Source: Zopfochytrium polystomum (Eukaryota; Chytridiomycota; Chytridiomycetes; Chytridiales; Chytridiaceae). From it: 64,000 nt of DNA. Both the position numbers and the translations under genes were made by a program. How positions within the stretch are numbered: the stretch's first letter is position 1; each line of letters starts with the position of its first letter. The notes under the pieces were generated by a model. It saw nothing but the letters and a program-made list of their open reading frames with translations, had not been told where the DNA came from and made no database searches. The DNA lies in NCBI GenBank assembly GCA_025765615.1, contig JAIVFJ010000068.1:186001-250000 (forward strand). Reading direction: 5' to 3'. Shown here piece after piece: positions 12,137-24,500 of the stretch.

Positions 12137-14874
12137 TTAAGGGTCCGCCGAAAACCCCGCGCGGATGGCCTCAAACTCCAAGCGAAGAATATCTTCCGGA
12201 ATTCCGGGCTCGCGCTGTTTGAAGGCCTCCCAATCTGGATCCACGGGTTCTGCCTCTCGCTGGTGTGCAGGACCGTTCGGTTCCGCAGCCGCGGAGATGG
12301 CGCTGTTCAATGAGGGTTCGTGACGGGTCGGTTCACCATCATAGTCGACGCGCCAAGCGGCCACAAAGGACGACTCTGCACCACCATCCGAGGAAACCTT
12401 GCCCGATGGCGGGGCTCGCGTGCTTTCCCGCGACGCTGCGCGCTGCGGCCACCCTGCGTGGTCAAACGAGGTCGCGTCGCTGTGGAATGACCCGAGTCCA
12501 AACCCGACCCCCACAGCGTCCCCATCAAAGCTGCTTTCGTCGCCGCGGCACCCGTCGTCGTCGGTGTCAGAGCCCAAGGCGACGCCGACGCCCAAAAAGT
12601 CGAAAGCTGTGTCGACTTCGGACTGCACGTAGGGCGACATCCTGAGGACGCCGTCGCCGTCAACCGAAAACAGGCGCGGCGGGGTTGCGGTGAAGAGCGG
12701 AGAGAGGACGGGGAGGGCAGAGGCCGTTATGGCAGAGGTCGTTAACGGTGTGCTGGCGGCCGCGGTGGGTGCCGCATTGGGTTTGTGTCGGGACGGGACG
12801 CCGGCGTCGCCCACAGAGGTGCGGACAAGTCCTGGAGCTGAAGCTGCCGTCGTTGTTGTCGCTGGTCCGTGAACGGAGCTCGTTCCTGCAATGGAGGCCG
12901 CGGTGCTTCGACGTGATGGTCCCATTGTCGGGGTTGAGGGCGTCGAGCGGGATTGTTGGAGTGGAGACGCTACTGCCGCCGTGGAAAGGTTCCTGGCGGA
13001 AGTGGGCACGGACTGGTCAGATGGCAAGGACGGACTCAGTGCTTTGCTAGATGCTCTACGTGTCGGTTTCCGCTTTCGCACGTAGGGAAGGAGTGCAACG
13101 ATTATACCGGCAGCCGTTCGAGCGAGGGACCGAAGAAGGAAGACAGTCCACGGTTGATTGATCTTGACAATGGCGCCAGTATGGTCCGTTTCGAAGTCCG
13201 CCGGGAAGAGGTATGGCAAATTCAAGGCGGTTTCGGACTCAACACAATAGCGTAGGTATTCACGAAGGAACTCAAGTTCCGCAATGAGGGCAGGCGACAA
13301 GAGGCTTGAAACCAGGGTCGACATTGAGAGCCAACGGGAAGCCAAGGCGATTGCTAAGCGGGACAGTGGGCCGGAATCCTCCGGACTGTGAGGATCCAAT
13401 TTCAAGGATGCCTGGCAAAGGAGAGTCAGGAATGCATAACAGCCTTTCAATCCATACTTGTCTTAAATTGTCCAAGTTAATGTCAGAGGAAAGCTCTGCG
13501 AGCAAGCCGCCATGTTCCTTGTTAAAGGGCTCGCTCAGCTCTTCAACCGACTGGATGGCAACCTAATTGTAAGAAAACTTGAAATCAGTCGCAAGAATGA
13601 GACAAATTGTGACGAACATTTGGAAAGGTGCTTTCGCGAGGAAGTACATCCATAATTATCTTTAGCGTTGCTAGCGTCAGCCCCATCGCTTTTTGTGCTT
13701 TCACTTTGATCGCAGCATCCAACTTGTCCAACGACATCGCAGCCACAGCGACCTCACGCCCGAAGAACATGCCAGTAGGCTTCGTGATTGCTTCTTTTGC
13801 CTGGGCTGGCTTGCTGATTGAAACTGAGCTGCCCTCCTCGCTACCATCGGAGTCCGGCCCAGAATCGATCTCCAATTGCTCTTGATTCGTCGCCGCATTG
13901 TTGGCATTCTTAAGGCGCTCTTGGGCAGCGACCGTTGCTGCTGATTTCGGCTGGTCGGACTGTTGCAAGAGCAACCCGGCGCCAAGAGCGAGAAAAGCCA
14001 AAGTTGGGGCCATGGCCACTCCAATGTGAGTGCCCTGTACACCCTCACGGCTTGAGTGGCCCGTCTCCTCTCCGGCAGACTGCTGCGAGTTAAAGTCGGC
14101 CACAGGTGGTGCCTGGGCGCCGCTAATTTCTGGAGACAGAGCCGTACTGCTTGCCGCACTGCTTTCCGCTGCTACATCTGCCACTGGCTGCGGAGCGGCC
14201 GGCTTTGCGGCGAGAGGTTCGAATAGACTAATTGGCTTGCTCGACACAACTGGCCAAGGAACTGCCGAGGCTGAGGAGAAGCTTGCAGACTTCCGCAGTA
14301 TGGGCAGAGCTGTTGGCTGATCCGAGGACGAGAGAGAAGACGCGCTGCCACCGGAGCGACTGGATAAGAAAGACGCCAGCGCATTACCCGAGGTCGAGGT
14401 GGACTTGGAGCCAATTCGGGAGCTTGCGGGTGCAGCGGTCCCGGATGACATCTGTCGAGCACTGACAGCATTCATGCCGGGTGGTGCTGCCATCACTGGA
14501 ACGAAAACCTGGCCAGGAACAGTGGCTCGAGACAGACGGCGTCTTCGACGGAGCGACGGTGAAAGGCTGGCGGAGGAGGTCATGCGGGGAGGGCGGACTG
14601 ACATACCACTGGCCATCGGGGCGCCGGCTGGAGCAGTGTGGACAAAGGCACCAGGACGCGGAGTGAAATGCATCGCATTGCAGGTCGATGACATCGAGGG
14701 GTCGGCCAGTGCCCCACCCGTCGGAGGTGGGGACACGATGCGGGAGCCAGGTTTGTTCAGTCTCGCAGTAGCCGAGCGGCTCCCCGCCACGAGGGAAGGA
14801 GCCGCGGCCGAGACGGACGCCGTCGCCGACGACGCGGCAGTTGCAGCGGCTGCAGCCGTTGTTGCAGCCCCCAT
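12137..14874 (-). CDS. Uncharacterised Ala/Ser-rich protein with one likely membrane helix, 3 exons, 878 aa
   Basis: Exons from the 5' end: 14874-13618, 13562-13458 and 13411-12137. I do not recognise the family. Seen in order: an Ala/Ser/Pro-rich N-terminal half; one hydrophobic segment near residues 283-298 (APTLAFLALGAGLLL); a helical middle (AVAAMSLDKLDAAIKVKAQ, VAIQSVEELSEPFNKEH, LSRLAIALASRWLSMSTLV, AELEFLREYLRYCVESE); a second hydrophobic patch (FLLRSLARTAAGIIVALLPY); then a long Ser/Thr/Ala linker and an acidic C-terminal tail. The 46-base second intron has a strong CTGAC branch site and TTTGCCAG acceptor. The first intron's donor is uncertain (GTTCGT at 13617, or GTACTT further upstream). 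An outer-membrane or peroxisomal membrane protein is possible, but nothing in the sequence decides it. Confidence 0.65.
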
Positions 14875-15226
14875 ACTTTGCTAAGAGGGGGGAGTGGCCT
14901 GAGAGGGGCAGACTGCTCTTGACTGCTCTGACTGGTGGGCAGTTCACCCTTCCTTGCGTGTGTGTGTGGAGACGAAGCTGGTGGAGATGAGCGTTGGAAT
15001 TCGGGGATGGGACCTCCACAGCTTGCTTGCGTTCCGGCCCTTGATTTTTTTTTTTCGTGAATTCACGACGATGAAGGAGGAAAGCAGTCAGCAGGCAGGC
15101 AGGAGGCAGCGAGCCGAGCGTGAGGGTGGGACGACTCTTTTTTCTTTTTTGAATTGCCCCTGGAGGAACGAGAGAGACAGAGATTTCAGAGATTTCACGC
15201 CCCAGACGACAGTGAGACAGACAGTG

Positions 15227-15263
<37 letters not shown>

Positions 15264-15397
15264 CACGCAAGGGCAGGCAGACAGACAGACAGAACAGACA
15301 GAGGGGAAGGGAAGAAGTGAAGGCACAGGCGGATGGCTCGTTCGTTCATTGGTTGGTTCCTTCGTCGGTTTTGTTTGCGCTTCCAGCCAGCATAATG
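14875..15397. other. Intergenic, with CAGA microsatellite
   Basis: This is the promoter side of the uncharacterised gene and the 3' side of the F-box gene. It contains an (AGAC)n-type microsatellite at about 15211-15300 and low-complexity purine-rich DNA. The long plus-strand frame 14954-16051 across it is antisense to the F-box gene and has no domain. Confidence 0.6.
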
Positions 15398-16381
15398 CTA
15401 CCCACGATGCGGCGGCGGCGGCGGCGGCGGCACAACAACCACCAACCCTTTGCCGCCTGTCCCGGCCGCCCTCCGCCCGTCTACAACAATGAAGCTCCGT
15501 CCAATTGTCCCGCCGCGGCCGTCAACTTCCTCGTTGTCCTCGCCCTCCTCGACCTCCTCGCCGTCCGCTGCCACCACAACCTCGCCTGTTGCTTGAAGGG
15601 GCGGCGGCGGATCGGCCAAGGATGGCCGGTGGTCGCGACGCACGTTCACCAGTTCCTCCACCACGCGCAGCTTGATCATCCCGCGGGCAAGCGGCACGCC
15701 GTAGACCTGGAGGCCGCTGTTCCGAACAAAGAACACGACCCCCGGCGCGTCAAACCGCCGGGGTACGACGACGCGCCGCCCAAAGCCCGACGGAACCTTG
15801 GCGTGGGGCCGCACCGGCTCCTCCTCGAGCCACTGCATACCCGCCCGCTCCGACACGCCGACAACCCGCTTCTGCAGAATCTCGATCGTCGCTTTCGACC
15901 ACGACCGCCGCGGCTCCTTGATGCTCCGCACCCGCGCAAACACCGCGATCTGCCCCCACACCCCCGACTTGGCGTCCGTCCTCGCCTTGCCGTGGAGCAG
16001 CGCACCCAGCGGAAGCGGCGGCAGCCGCCGGTTCCACTCGCTGATCGTTAGCTGCTGAAAGTGCTTGCTGACGACCACCGTCGTGAGCAGCGTGTGCCGG
16101 TCGCAGAACCGGAGGATCGCCTGCAGTAGCTCTACAGCGAGGCGCCTTGTGGTCGTCGGGCGGTCGTCGTACCCGATGCTGTCCCCGTCCCCGTCGTCTT
16201 CACCGCCGACTGGTGACGTTCCGTTCCTGATTAGCGACGATCGCGGCGAAGGTCGATGCGTTCGTCCTTCTCTTGCTGATACCTCAGCCGGTGACGTTGT
16301 TGGCACTGGGGTCGTCTCTGTCATCGCGGTTGTGCGTGGGGATGACCCGAACGACCCTTTTGTCTTTCTCCTCCCCCTCAT
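15398..16381 (-). CDS. F-box-like protein, single exon, 327 aa
   Basis: A single open frame starting at ATG 16381. Residues about 80-125 read RRLAVELLQAILRFC and then VVVSKHFQQL, the spacing and hydrophobic pattern of an F-box (normally LPxEll..IL..V.k.f..l), though the usual leading Leu-Pro is replaced. F-box proteins recruit substrates to SCF ubiquitin ligases through Skp1. The rest is a basic stretch (QKRVVGVSERAGMQWLEEEP, GRRVVVPRRFDAPGVVFF), an acidic Glu/Asp run, and a Pro-rich end encoded by GGC/GCC repeats. The GC-rich, repeat-rich 3' end makes that part the least reliable. Upstream of the ATG is a 28-base T run on the gene strand. Confidence 0.6.
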   Translation of the reverse strand: MRGRRKTKGSFGSSPRTTAMTETTPVPTTSPAEVSAREGRTHRPSPRSSLIRNGTSPVGGEDDGDGDSIGYDDRPTTTRRLAVELLQAILRFCDRHTLLTTVVVSKHFQQLTISEWNRRLPPLPLGALLHGKARTDAKSGVWGQIAVFARVRSIKEPRRSWSKATIEILQKRVVGVSERAGMQWLEEEPVRPHAKVPSGFGRRVVVPRRFDAPGVVFFVRNSGLQVYGVPLARGMIKLRVVEELVNVRRDHRPSLADPPPPLQATGEVVVAADGEEVEEGEDNEEVDGRGGTIGRSFIVVDGRRAAGTGGKGLVVVVPPPPPPPHRG

Positions 16382-16397
16382 GCTTTTTGGCCTCGAC

Positions 16398-16425
16398 AAA
16401 AAAAAAAAAAAAAAAAAAAAAAAAA
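16398..16425. repeat. 28-base A run upstream of the F-box gene start
   Basis: A pure A run on the plus strand, 17 bases before the F-box start codon on the minus strand. It may mark a poly(dA:dT) promoter. Confidence 0.8.
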
Positions 16426-16516
16426 GAAAGGAACACCCATCCTTCCTTTCCGTCTCTCCGCCAAGAATATTGCAGTTGGGGGTGAGGGGTACCCTCAGTG
16501 AGAAGCGACGACATCA

Positions 16517-17441
16517 TCAATGCATTTGTTCGTACAAAGCAAGTTTATCCGCCGGAATGTTCACCGGACGAAGCACCCCTCCCACACCAGCAAGAGTAAG
16601 TCCAGTCAGGACGGCCACCCCGAGCTGCACCTTCTTCCACGTTGCTGGCGAAATTTTGGGCACTTTGATGCCAAAAAACTTCAGCGAGTACGTCGCGCCA
16701 AGGAGAGTGTGGTTGACACCTGCTGTCGTCTGCGAATGGGAATAGGATCAACACAAGAAGGCACACAAAAAAAAAAAAAAAAAAAAAAAAAAAAACACAC
16801 AAAGAACGAACCAGCAGGAACAGAACCACCCAGCTAGGCTTCTTTGTCTGAAGCCCGTGCGTGATCATCGTCAAGTCAACAGACTCCGAGTTGGAAAACT
16901 CTTCAGTAAAATGACATCAGTAAGAGATCCGATACCCCAAAACAACCCAAGAAGAAACGATCTTTACCTATCAACGGTTTCCCCCTGGACATGAACATAT
17001 GGCCAAAGTACAGGAACGAAAGGAGGTATCCGCTGCGCCTCTGGTTGTACAACAACTCGAGTTCGGGGGAAGTGACCGTGGCCGCCTCCTTGCCGTCCGC
17101 GCTTGCGCGCTTCGTTTTTCGAGATCTGCGAATCCAGTTGAGGGCGATGCCCGAGCCAACGTGCACAACGATAGAGGAAAGCACGACGGTGAACTCGACC
17201 ACCGGCTGTTGGTACACCTGGCGGCGTCGCGGAGTGAGTGAGTGAGTGAGTAAGTTGAGTGATCGGGTAGACTTGTCTCAATGATGGCGTAGGAGCGTCT
17301 TACCTTCCGGAACAGCTTCAGCGCCTTGTTTGAAAGTTCAAAGTCGAGTATGCTCAACGCATGGCCGAAAGTATGACCCAAGATGAATGAGGTCGAAACA
17401 AGCCCGCTCGCGTTCTGGACAATGCGAAGGTTCCCTTCCAT
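16517..17441 (-). CDS. Small polytopic membrane protein, MCP1-like, 4 exons, 229 aa
   Basis: Exons from the 5' end: 17441-17304, 17217-16968, 16900-16812 and 16729-16517. The protein has about five hydrophobic helices with histidines in or near them: VSTSFILGHTFGHALSIL, VEFTVVLSSIVVHVGSGIAL, RRSGYLLSFLYFGHMF, TMITHGLQ...WVVLFLLL, and a C-terminal pair around VAVLTGLTLAGVGGVL. The RRSGYLLSF..GH block and histidine layout resemble fungal MCP1 (mitochondrial, linked to lipid homeostasis) and the succinate-dehydrogenase cytochrome-b fold. Family assignment is by pattern only. Intron 3 contains a 29-base T run (plus 16767-16795) serving as an extreme polypyrimidine tract. No clear presequence is seen. 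Confidence 0.72.
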
Positions 17442-17708
17442 TTTGTGTTCCCGCTTCGCTGACTGTGTTTCTTTGTTCCTTTTGCCTTTTATTTATATGG
17501 CCGGGGATTGGAAATTCGAAGCGTCAGCCGAACCCCGGCGGAGGTGGACGAATTCGCCTCCGGTTTTTTCAGCTCTTTTTGTTTTTGTTTTTGTTTCCAT
17601 TTTTATTTATTTTTCCGAAACACGAAAGAAAGCAACAAAACTCTGAAGAGATCAGGTTCACAAAGGGCGGGTAGGAGGAGGGCCATAAGAGAACAAAATC
17701 AGACTCCC

Positions 17709-20700
17709 TCACTCGGCGTAACTGAGCTTGCTAATCTCTCCAAGCTTGAACCGTGCCTGGTTCAGCTGCTGCTCCAGCTCCAATATCTTCACCTGCTGTT
17801 CCATTTTTTTGATCTTGTACTCGTGCTGGCCCATTTTGCTGATTTCAGAGCGAGCAGCCTGCTCAGACCGCATCTTTGCTGCGTTCTCCGCCGCTTTCAC
17901 GAGCAGCTTCACTGCCTCTTTGACGGCCGCTGCCGCCTCCTCCAGCTTATCTTGCGCTTTGGAGAAAGGAACCGCCTTGACGCGAGACGCGGCAACAAGT
18001 TGAAACGTCGCCACACTGACTTCCTTCGCCGCAACAATCAGCTGCTCCATAGAGTGCGTTCCGCGAACGAGGCCGTCGGCGCACTCGACCAAGTGGGTCG
18101 TTTCAACAGCGACCGATTTGGCTGCTGATATCAATCCCTCAGTCCACTTGTTGTTTTTTTTGTAAAACGCTGCATTCGACCCCCCGGTGGTGCCACGACC
18201 GTGCGCGACAATCTCTTGTTGCGATACGGTTGCACATCTGATGAGTTGAGCGATCGCGTTGGTGAGTGCCATGGCTGAAGCGAGAACGGCCTGGTGGACA
18301 TTGAGGTTTGTCGTAGGCGCTGCCATGAGCTCCTGGAGGCGGCGAGCTGCATCTTCGATAGCTTTCGCTGCCGCTTGCATCTCCCTCTCCACGAGATCTC
18401 CGATATCACCGCCTACATTTTCAAAGGCTGCCTTCGGGGCCAGTTTTTCCACAAGTGGACTAATGCCGAGCAAACCCATAATGGCGTCTTGAGTAAGAAG
18501 GCTGATGTGATCGGCCAAACGAGATCGGTCCACCAGCGCCAGAGACGTAGATTTCAGCTTGTCGAAGAGATTGCGCCCATTGAGACCGCCATTCTTGGCG
18601 GCCTTGAGGATCTCCTCGCTGTCGTGTTCGTCAGCAGCCAACCGCACAACACCCTTGGTGTTAAAGAGGAGCTGCTCCATGCCAACTGCCAGTGCGTTCG
18701 AAGTTGCAATGGCCTCCGACTGATCTCCACCCTGAGCACGTCCATCAGAGACAGGAGAAAACAGATCAGCCGTACCTCGATCATCTTGATGAAGGATGCA
18801 GCGAAATCTCCGGCCTGGCCGACAGTTGTTTCCAGCAGTGTTTGTACGTATTCTGGAGACGCGGTCAAGTTGCCGTCCACAGTTTGATCGTCCAAGCTGA
18901 AAACAGCGGCATCGACTTTGACAATGCAGGTCTGTAAAATGTTATCTGGAAGAGGGTCACACAAATGGGGTTGTACGCATCATAAAGCCAACCCACCCAT
19001 CATGCGATTGAGCTGAAGAACATGCTCGGCGCGAATGCGTTCGATTTGAGCCAACAACGACGCTTCCGTCTCTTGCTGAGCCTTGTTTCCAGTTTCGATA
19101 TCTCAGCGATGCACAATCTATACAACGAAACACACCTTTTGCATCTGCGACAAAGTAAGTAGAGTTTGGTCCAAGCCTGACTGCAATATTGACGCCTCCT
19201 CGTCCTTGGACTAACATGATTAGATTTTGCAATTTTGTATTTGCCTGTTGTATAGCTCACAGATCTCAGCCGCTGGACCTCTCGTGTCAAATTTTCAACG
19301 CGAAGCCTTAGATCGTCAATGGTCAACTGCTTCGTCTGGTCTAAGCGTTTAGTAAAGGTGAGGCGAATAGTCATTCAAACCTGATTTTCTCGGTTCAGCT
19401 CGGTCAATTCCATATTGTGCTTGCTGACAATGTTCGAAACTTCGGCACCCTTACTTTTCGAAAGGTCGATCAGTGAGTCTTTCGTCTCTTTCAACTCTTT
19501 CCGTAGTCTGTTTAATTCATCCTCCGTGCTTTGTCGAATTCTTTCGGCCTCGTTCTTCAGGCGGTCCCGCTCAACCATAACGTCAGTCATTTGCAGAGAT
19601 TTAACCTTTTAAGCATTAAAATCGATGCAATAGAGCTCAGGAACCCACCTTCAGGTCTTCCTTAGACTTTTCGAGCTCCTTTCGAATTTCGTCCGCTTGC
19701 TTTCCCGATCCGTCCTTTATTTCCTTGAATCGGTTCAAAAGCTCGAGGTGCTCTTTGCGCAGTTGCGCGTAAAGTTTGGCGAGTGCTTCATATTTCTGCT
19801 TCCACTGAGCAAGCTCGTCTTGAAGGCTCTTGATCAAACCCTCGTTTGAGTTCAAGTTCATCATCGCAATCTGCTGCTCCAAGGATTTGACACGCTGAAC
19901 AATTGTAAGTCTTCAAATTTCCCCAGTACACGTGTGCAAGCTTGATCAAAAGCCAGTACCTTGTCGTAAATATCAATGGCCTCTCGGTCCCGGGCAGCTT
20001 GATTTTTCATATTCTCAAGCATCAGAGCATACTGCTGGCTCTCCAGTGCTTGCTGTTGTTGCAGTTGCATCTGCCTCAAGCGCTCCTCCTCGGCTCGCCG
20101 CTGCTGTTCGTAGAGCGCTTGCTGTCTTTGCAGCTCCTCGAGTCGCTTCGCTTCGGCTAAGCGTTGTGCTTCCATATTCCTCTGCAGCTCCCGCTGCCGT
20201 TCTTCCTCCGCAGCGCGACGCTTGGCTTCTGCCTGTTCAGCCTCCCGTCGCTGGGCCTCTTCGCGTCTTTGAGCCTCTAGCCTCTGGTTTTCGGCTTTGA
20301 TTTGTGCTTCCAGCTTGAGGGAGATGTTACAAAAAAATCAAATGCCCGAGATTATTACCTCCGCTTGTTGTTTAGCGATCAAGTCGTCCTCTGATCGACT
20401 AGGGGGAGGTGTAATAGGGCGACGGGGTAGTTGAGGTGGTGCCCTCTGCAGGAAGTCCGGTGGGCTGTTTTCAAGCTTCGGAATCGTTATCAACGACGTC
20501 AAATACTTGATGCCAGAGCATTCGTAGTAGAATTTGTACAATTGGTAGTGGCTCTGGTTGAACCGCTCGCGAAGTGGAGCCAGGACTTCCACGGCACCTA
20601 TGACTATGCACATCGCTCAACGCGTAGTTGAAATTTTCGTTCACTTACTTTGGTGCATGGCAAACAGCATACTGACCAAAAACTGATAGATTCCATAGCT

Positions 20701-21542
20701 TTCTTCTACAAGAGGGACAAGCGCCGATATTTTGCACTCGTTGCCGAAGCCCGGGCGGAAGTTATCGAAGACATGCTTGGCCATTGTGTCAATCTTGCCG
20801 AGCAGACCAAGAAGGTCATTGATCGTTTCGAATCTAGTGACACAGCCACCCTGATCAGACATCATTGGACGGGGGTACTTCTTCCACAAACCCTTCATTC
20901 GGATCTTCCACGCCTTTGAGTGTTACGTATTCTTCGTAGTCAAAACTTCCAGAGAACTCTGGGTGCAAGCGGTGGTATTCCAGCTTCGCAAGAAGAAACT
21001 GTAGGTAGGTCTGAATGAGCCCACCATACCCTACCGAGGGAGCTTAATCGGAAGCCTGAAATCGTAAGGCAAACCTCGGAAGCTTCCAACATTGCGATCA
21101 AAATTCCTAAACCATCCGCTGTCATTCGACAGATCCCTCAATGCCTGAAGCAGTTGGACATCGGAGTTTAACGGAGGAGGACAGCAATCAGCCGAAAAAA
21201 CAAGCCCATGCGACAGCTTACATTCGGATGGCCCTGATTGATAACTTTATGGGCAGTGACGAGTGCCTTGAAAATGATGACCTCATCTCCTTGCATGGGA
21301 TAGATGTTCAGGTTCCTCCACAGCGATCCAGACCCTTTCACGTCCCAAGTGTAGACGATCAAGTCGCGGACATGCTTTTGCTTTGGAGCGACTTCGTCTG
21401 GAGACAGCGCCTTCTTCATGTGGACGAGCATCTCTTTCTCCAGCTTGTCCATGTTGACGGTCCCACGAGTGGTGATGGGAGTGGAGTATCGCGACTGATA
21501 GGAGTCGCTATAAGACCCGGGGTAGTTGGTGCCATAACTCAT
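17709..21542 (-). CDS. SLA2: SLA2/HIP1R endocytic adaptor, 13 exons, 1066 aa
   Basis: Exons from the 5' end: 21542-21222, 21144-21075, 21030-20892, 20833-20649, 20603-20359, 20313-19960, 19894-19649, 19605-19381, 19335-19261, 19210-19136, 19081-18997, 18945-18776 and 18719-17709. It couples clathrin-coated pits to actin: the N-terminal ANTH domain binds phosphoinositides, the coiled coil binds clathrin light chain, and the C-terminal THATCH (I/LWEQ) domain binds F-actin. The ANTH domain (about 30-270) contains KQKHVRDLIVYTWD, IIFKALVTAHKVINQGHPN, and SALVPLVEESYGIYQFLVS. A long coiled coil fills about 320-670. THATCH follows (about 675-1066), with QLLFNTKGVV, VAHGRGTTGGSNAAFYKKN and a final amphipathic dimerisation helix. 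The length matches the family (about 970-1070). It is divergent from UBR1 with 44 bases between start codons. Confidence 0.95.
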
Positions 21543-21586
21543 CGTGGATGCTGCGATTTTCTTTTTCTTTTGAGATTTTGACCAAG
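21543..21586. promoter_or_regulatory. 44-base gap between divergent SLA2 and UBR1 start codons
   Basis: The two ATGs point away from each other and only 44 bases separate them. The gap is T-rich on the plus strand with no TATA box. Transcription must start within or beyond the neighbouring coding sequence on at least one side, so the 5' UTRs probably overlap the other gene. Confidence 0.75.
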
Positions 21587-24500
21587 ATGGCATCAACAAC
21601 GGCCACCGAATCGCAAACCCCACAAGACGCCAATGCCCCACCCCACCCCCTGTACGTCTTCCTACACAATCTCCCATATCAGTATACATCCATCAGCCAC
21701 GCTGCATTAGCCGTACCACTACCGGCTGATATAGAGGCATCTGTGACCAATGCCGTGGACGGGTATCTAGCTGGAACGGAAGCTTCCTTTCAAGTCTTCA
21801 GCCCAGACCCGACTTTCGCGTTAGATTCATCGGATGATCTACCAGCGGAGTACCAGGCAAACAGGCGTGGCAAGCCATGTGGCCATGTTTTTCAGGCTGG
21901 GGAGACCATTTACTCTTGCAAGTACGATTCACTGCATTGTGCATCATACTCCGCCAAACTGACCTTTGTTCGTCGGTTATGAAGAACTTGTGGCTTGGAT
22001 GAAACATGTGTTATGTGCGCCCGCTGCTTTCGAAGCACCAATCATGTGGGCCACACTACTTCCTTTCACTTGTCGCGAGGGGATGGAGGCTGCTGTGACT
22101 GTGGGGACGTCGAAGCTTGGAAAGTTCCACTCCTCTGCCAGTATCATGCTCCTGCGCCCGACGAAATTGGCGCAGACCGGCCTACTCAATCATTCATGCC
22201 CATCCCACCCGTAAGACTTTGTTTCACGACTTCCTGCGAGGCACCGGGAATAATTTAAACTCTGCTTTGCATGTATAGAATTTGACAGAGTCGATGCGAT
22301 TGACTATTGGGGTCGTTCTTGACTACATTGTGGACACTTTCAGCGGTAGCCCGATAAAGTTCGATATCCCTCCATCTGCGGCGGCGATCAAGCAGAGCAA
22401 TCCGCCAGAGAAAAATGCAAGTGGGCTAATTATGGATGAAAAGCCACTATACGCGTGCGTCCTCTGGAATGATGAAGAACATACTTTCGAAGAGGTGATC
22501 GGCAAGCTGGAAAAAGCTTTGCGGTGCGACCGGGCTGCAGCTGCACATTTTGCTGAGACTGTGGATGCTGTGGTAAGTGCTCATGATTCATGGAGTCTTC
22601 CCATTAATTCTGTCCTACCACAGGGCCGATGTGTAATCCAAACAGATGTCTTTTGCCACAGACTTTTAAGCACTGCCCTTATCATTAACGAAAGGTCTCC
22701 GACCGGATTGACGCTTACTATCCGTACGTTTCGAGAAACATTCAGGGAAAACATTGCAGGATATCTTGTTGGCTGGCTAAAAGATCTGCAAAAGCGTCTG
22801 AAGGGTTCCCAGGTCGTAAATGGTGTTCGCTATGAGTCTTTGGCAACAACCGTGCGGCGTATCGTTTGTGAAGAGCTGCTGGCTCCTCGGCAGCGCTTGA
22901 AGTTGGGTCTTGTTTCCTCTCCACCTCCGGAATCAGTGACGTATGCGGAACAGTCAGTCAACCCAGACGGTCATGTCGTTGGGTCGATGTCTCGATTGGA
23001 GTATCTCCTTGTTTTTGACGGTCGTCTCTGGAAGAACCTTCGAACTTCGCTGAAAGAGCTTTTCATATCGACGCTTGTGATTTCGGGCGACGATTTCAAG
23101 AAGGCACTCGGTAGGCACATACCTATAATTCGCTCAGTAATTTTTTCGTAGGTGAGAGATTCTCAAGAGTATACAGTCTCTTGGCGCACTCATTTTTGCA
23201 TCTCGACCGGGAGCCCGACTTGAGCATCATCAAATTCTCTGTGCAACTTTTTACTGTGCCTACTATTTCCCAATATCTCTTCACAAACTCCTCAATTTTG
23301 CCCGCTATTACCTCAATTTTAAAATCGCTGTTTCTAGCGGAAGTGTACCCGACACTTTTGGGTGGTGACTTTTTCGAATCTCTCAAAGTCGCAGCTGAGA
23401 ACTTTCGGCCAACGTACGCAAAGTTGCCGTGCGAGACAGACTCGATATACAAAAAACTTCTACCGCGCTATCCTCACCTCTTTCACGATCTCCGCTACAT
23501 ACTTTCCACATATCATATACGGTCGGACCTGTTTCGTGGAGACTTGACTAATTTCGCTCAGTTTCTTGACTTATGCTTGGTGTTCCAAGGTATGAATCGT
23601 CAGAAACGCCAAGCGCGGTACCATGTGGAGTACGAACCTCAAGGCTGGATCAATTCTTTCCACATCAGCTCTTCTCTTTCAAGACTCATTGATCCAGTTC
23701 GAGACGCTTTCGCACCCGTTAGACGCTCGAACCTGTACACTGACTACCTGGCTCTTCTACGTGCGATCAGAATGACTTTAGGTGTTTTGGATCATTGGTG
23801 CGCGCACGAACAGTGTATGGAATTTAATCAGCGACAGCCATCCTCGGATGCTTCAGGCACAGAGGCTCAAGGTTCGGCAAGTGGCTTTGTGGAAGTTACA
23901 TTCGCCTCTTCCATGCACCGAGTTATCGATTATCCAGTCCATCGTCGGTCCATCAGCCTGCACCATCCTGTTCACTGGGTCCTGTCGGCTCTGTTGTCAT
24001 GTATTCCTCAATATTTATCGGAAATGGCCAAAGAGGGAGTAACACAAGAGTGCAACCTGCAGGCGGTTTTGTCCACCATGGACGATGTCCCCACATTAAT
24101 GGGCCGATTATCAAATCAAATTTTTCCTTTGACGACCAATACACTGCCGACCGCTTCACTGCCAATGGCTGAATCGCCCCCCCTCGCCATTCGCCAACCA
24201 AGTTCCTCAGATCAAATTTCCCGCATGCTGGACCATCTACTTCGAGTCGAAGTCGCGTTGTCACAAATCCGTGGAAGCTTATGGATTCGCAATGGGCAAA
24301 TGATACGACATCAGGCCACTGCCTTCAAGCACACCTTTTTACGAGACTTGTATGATTTAAACCTGTTTCTGATTCAAAGCTTTTCGGTCCTACTTAGCCC
24401 TGACCACTTCCTGGCTGCGATAATCGAAAAGTTCGAACTGAGACCGTTTTTCTCTTCACAGTCTGGACCATCAATGTTATCTCACCCGTTTGATTTGTCT

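Noticed and set aside
15211..15300. CRISPR-like repeat array
   Set aside because: It is a simple 4-base CAGA microsatellite without unique spacers, in a eukaryotic intergenic region.
14954..16051. 365-codon plus-strand frame
   Set aside because: Antisense to the F-box gene and driven by the CAGA microsatellite and Arg-rich GC repeats.
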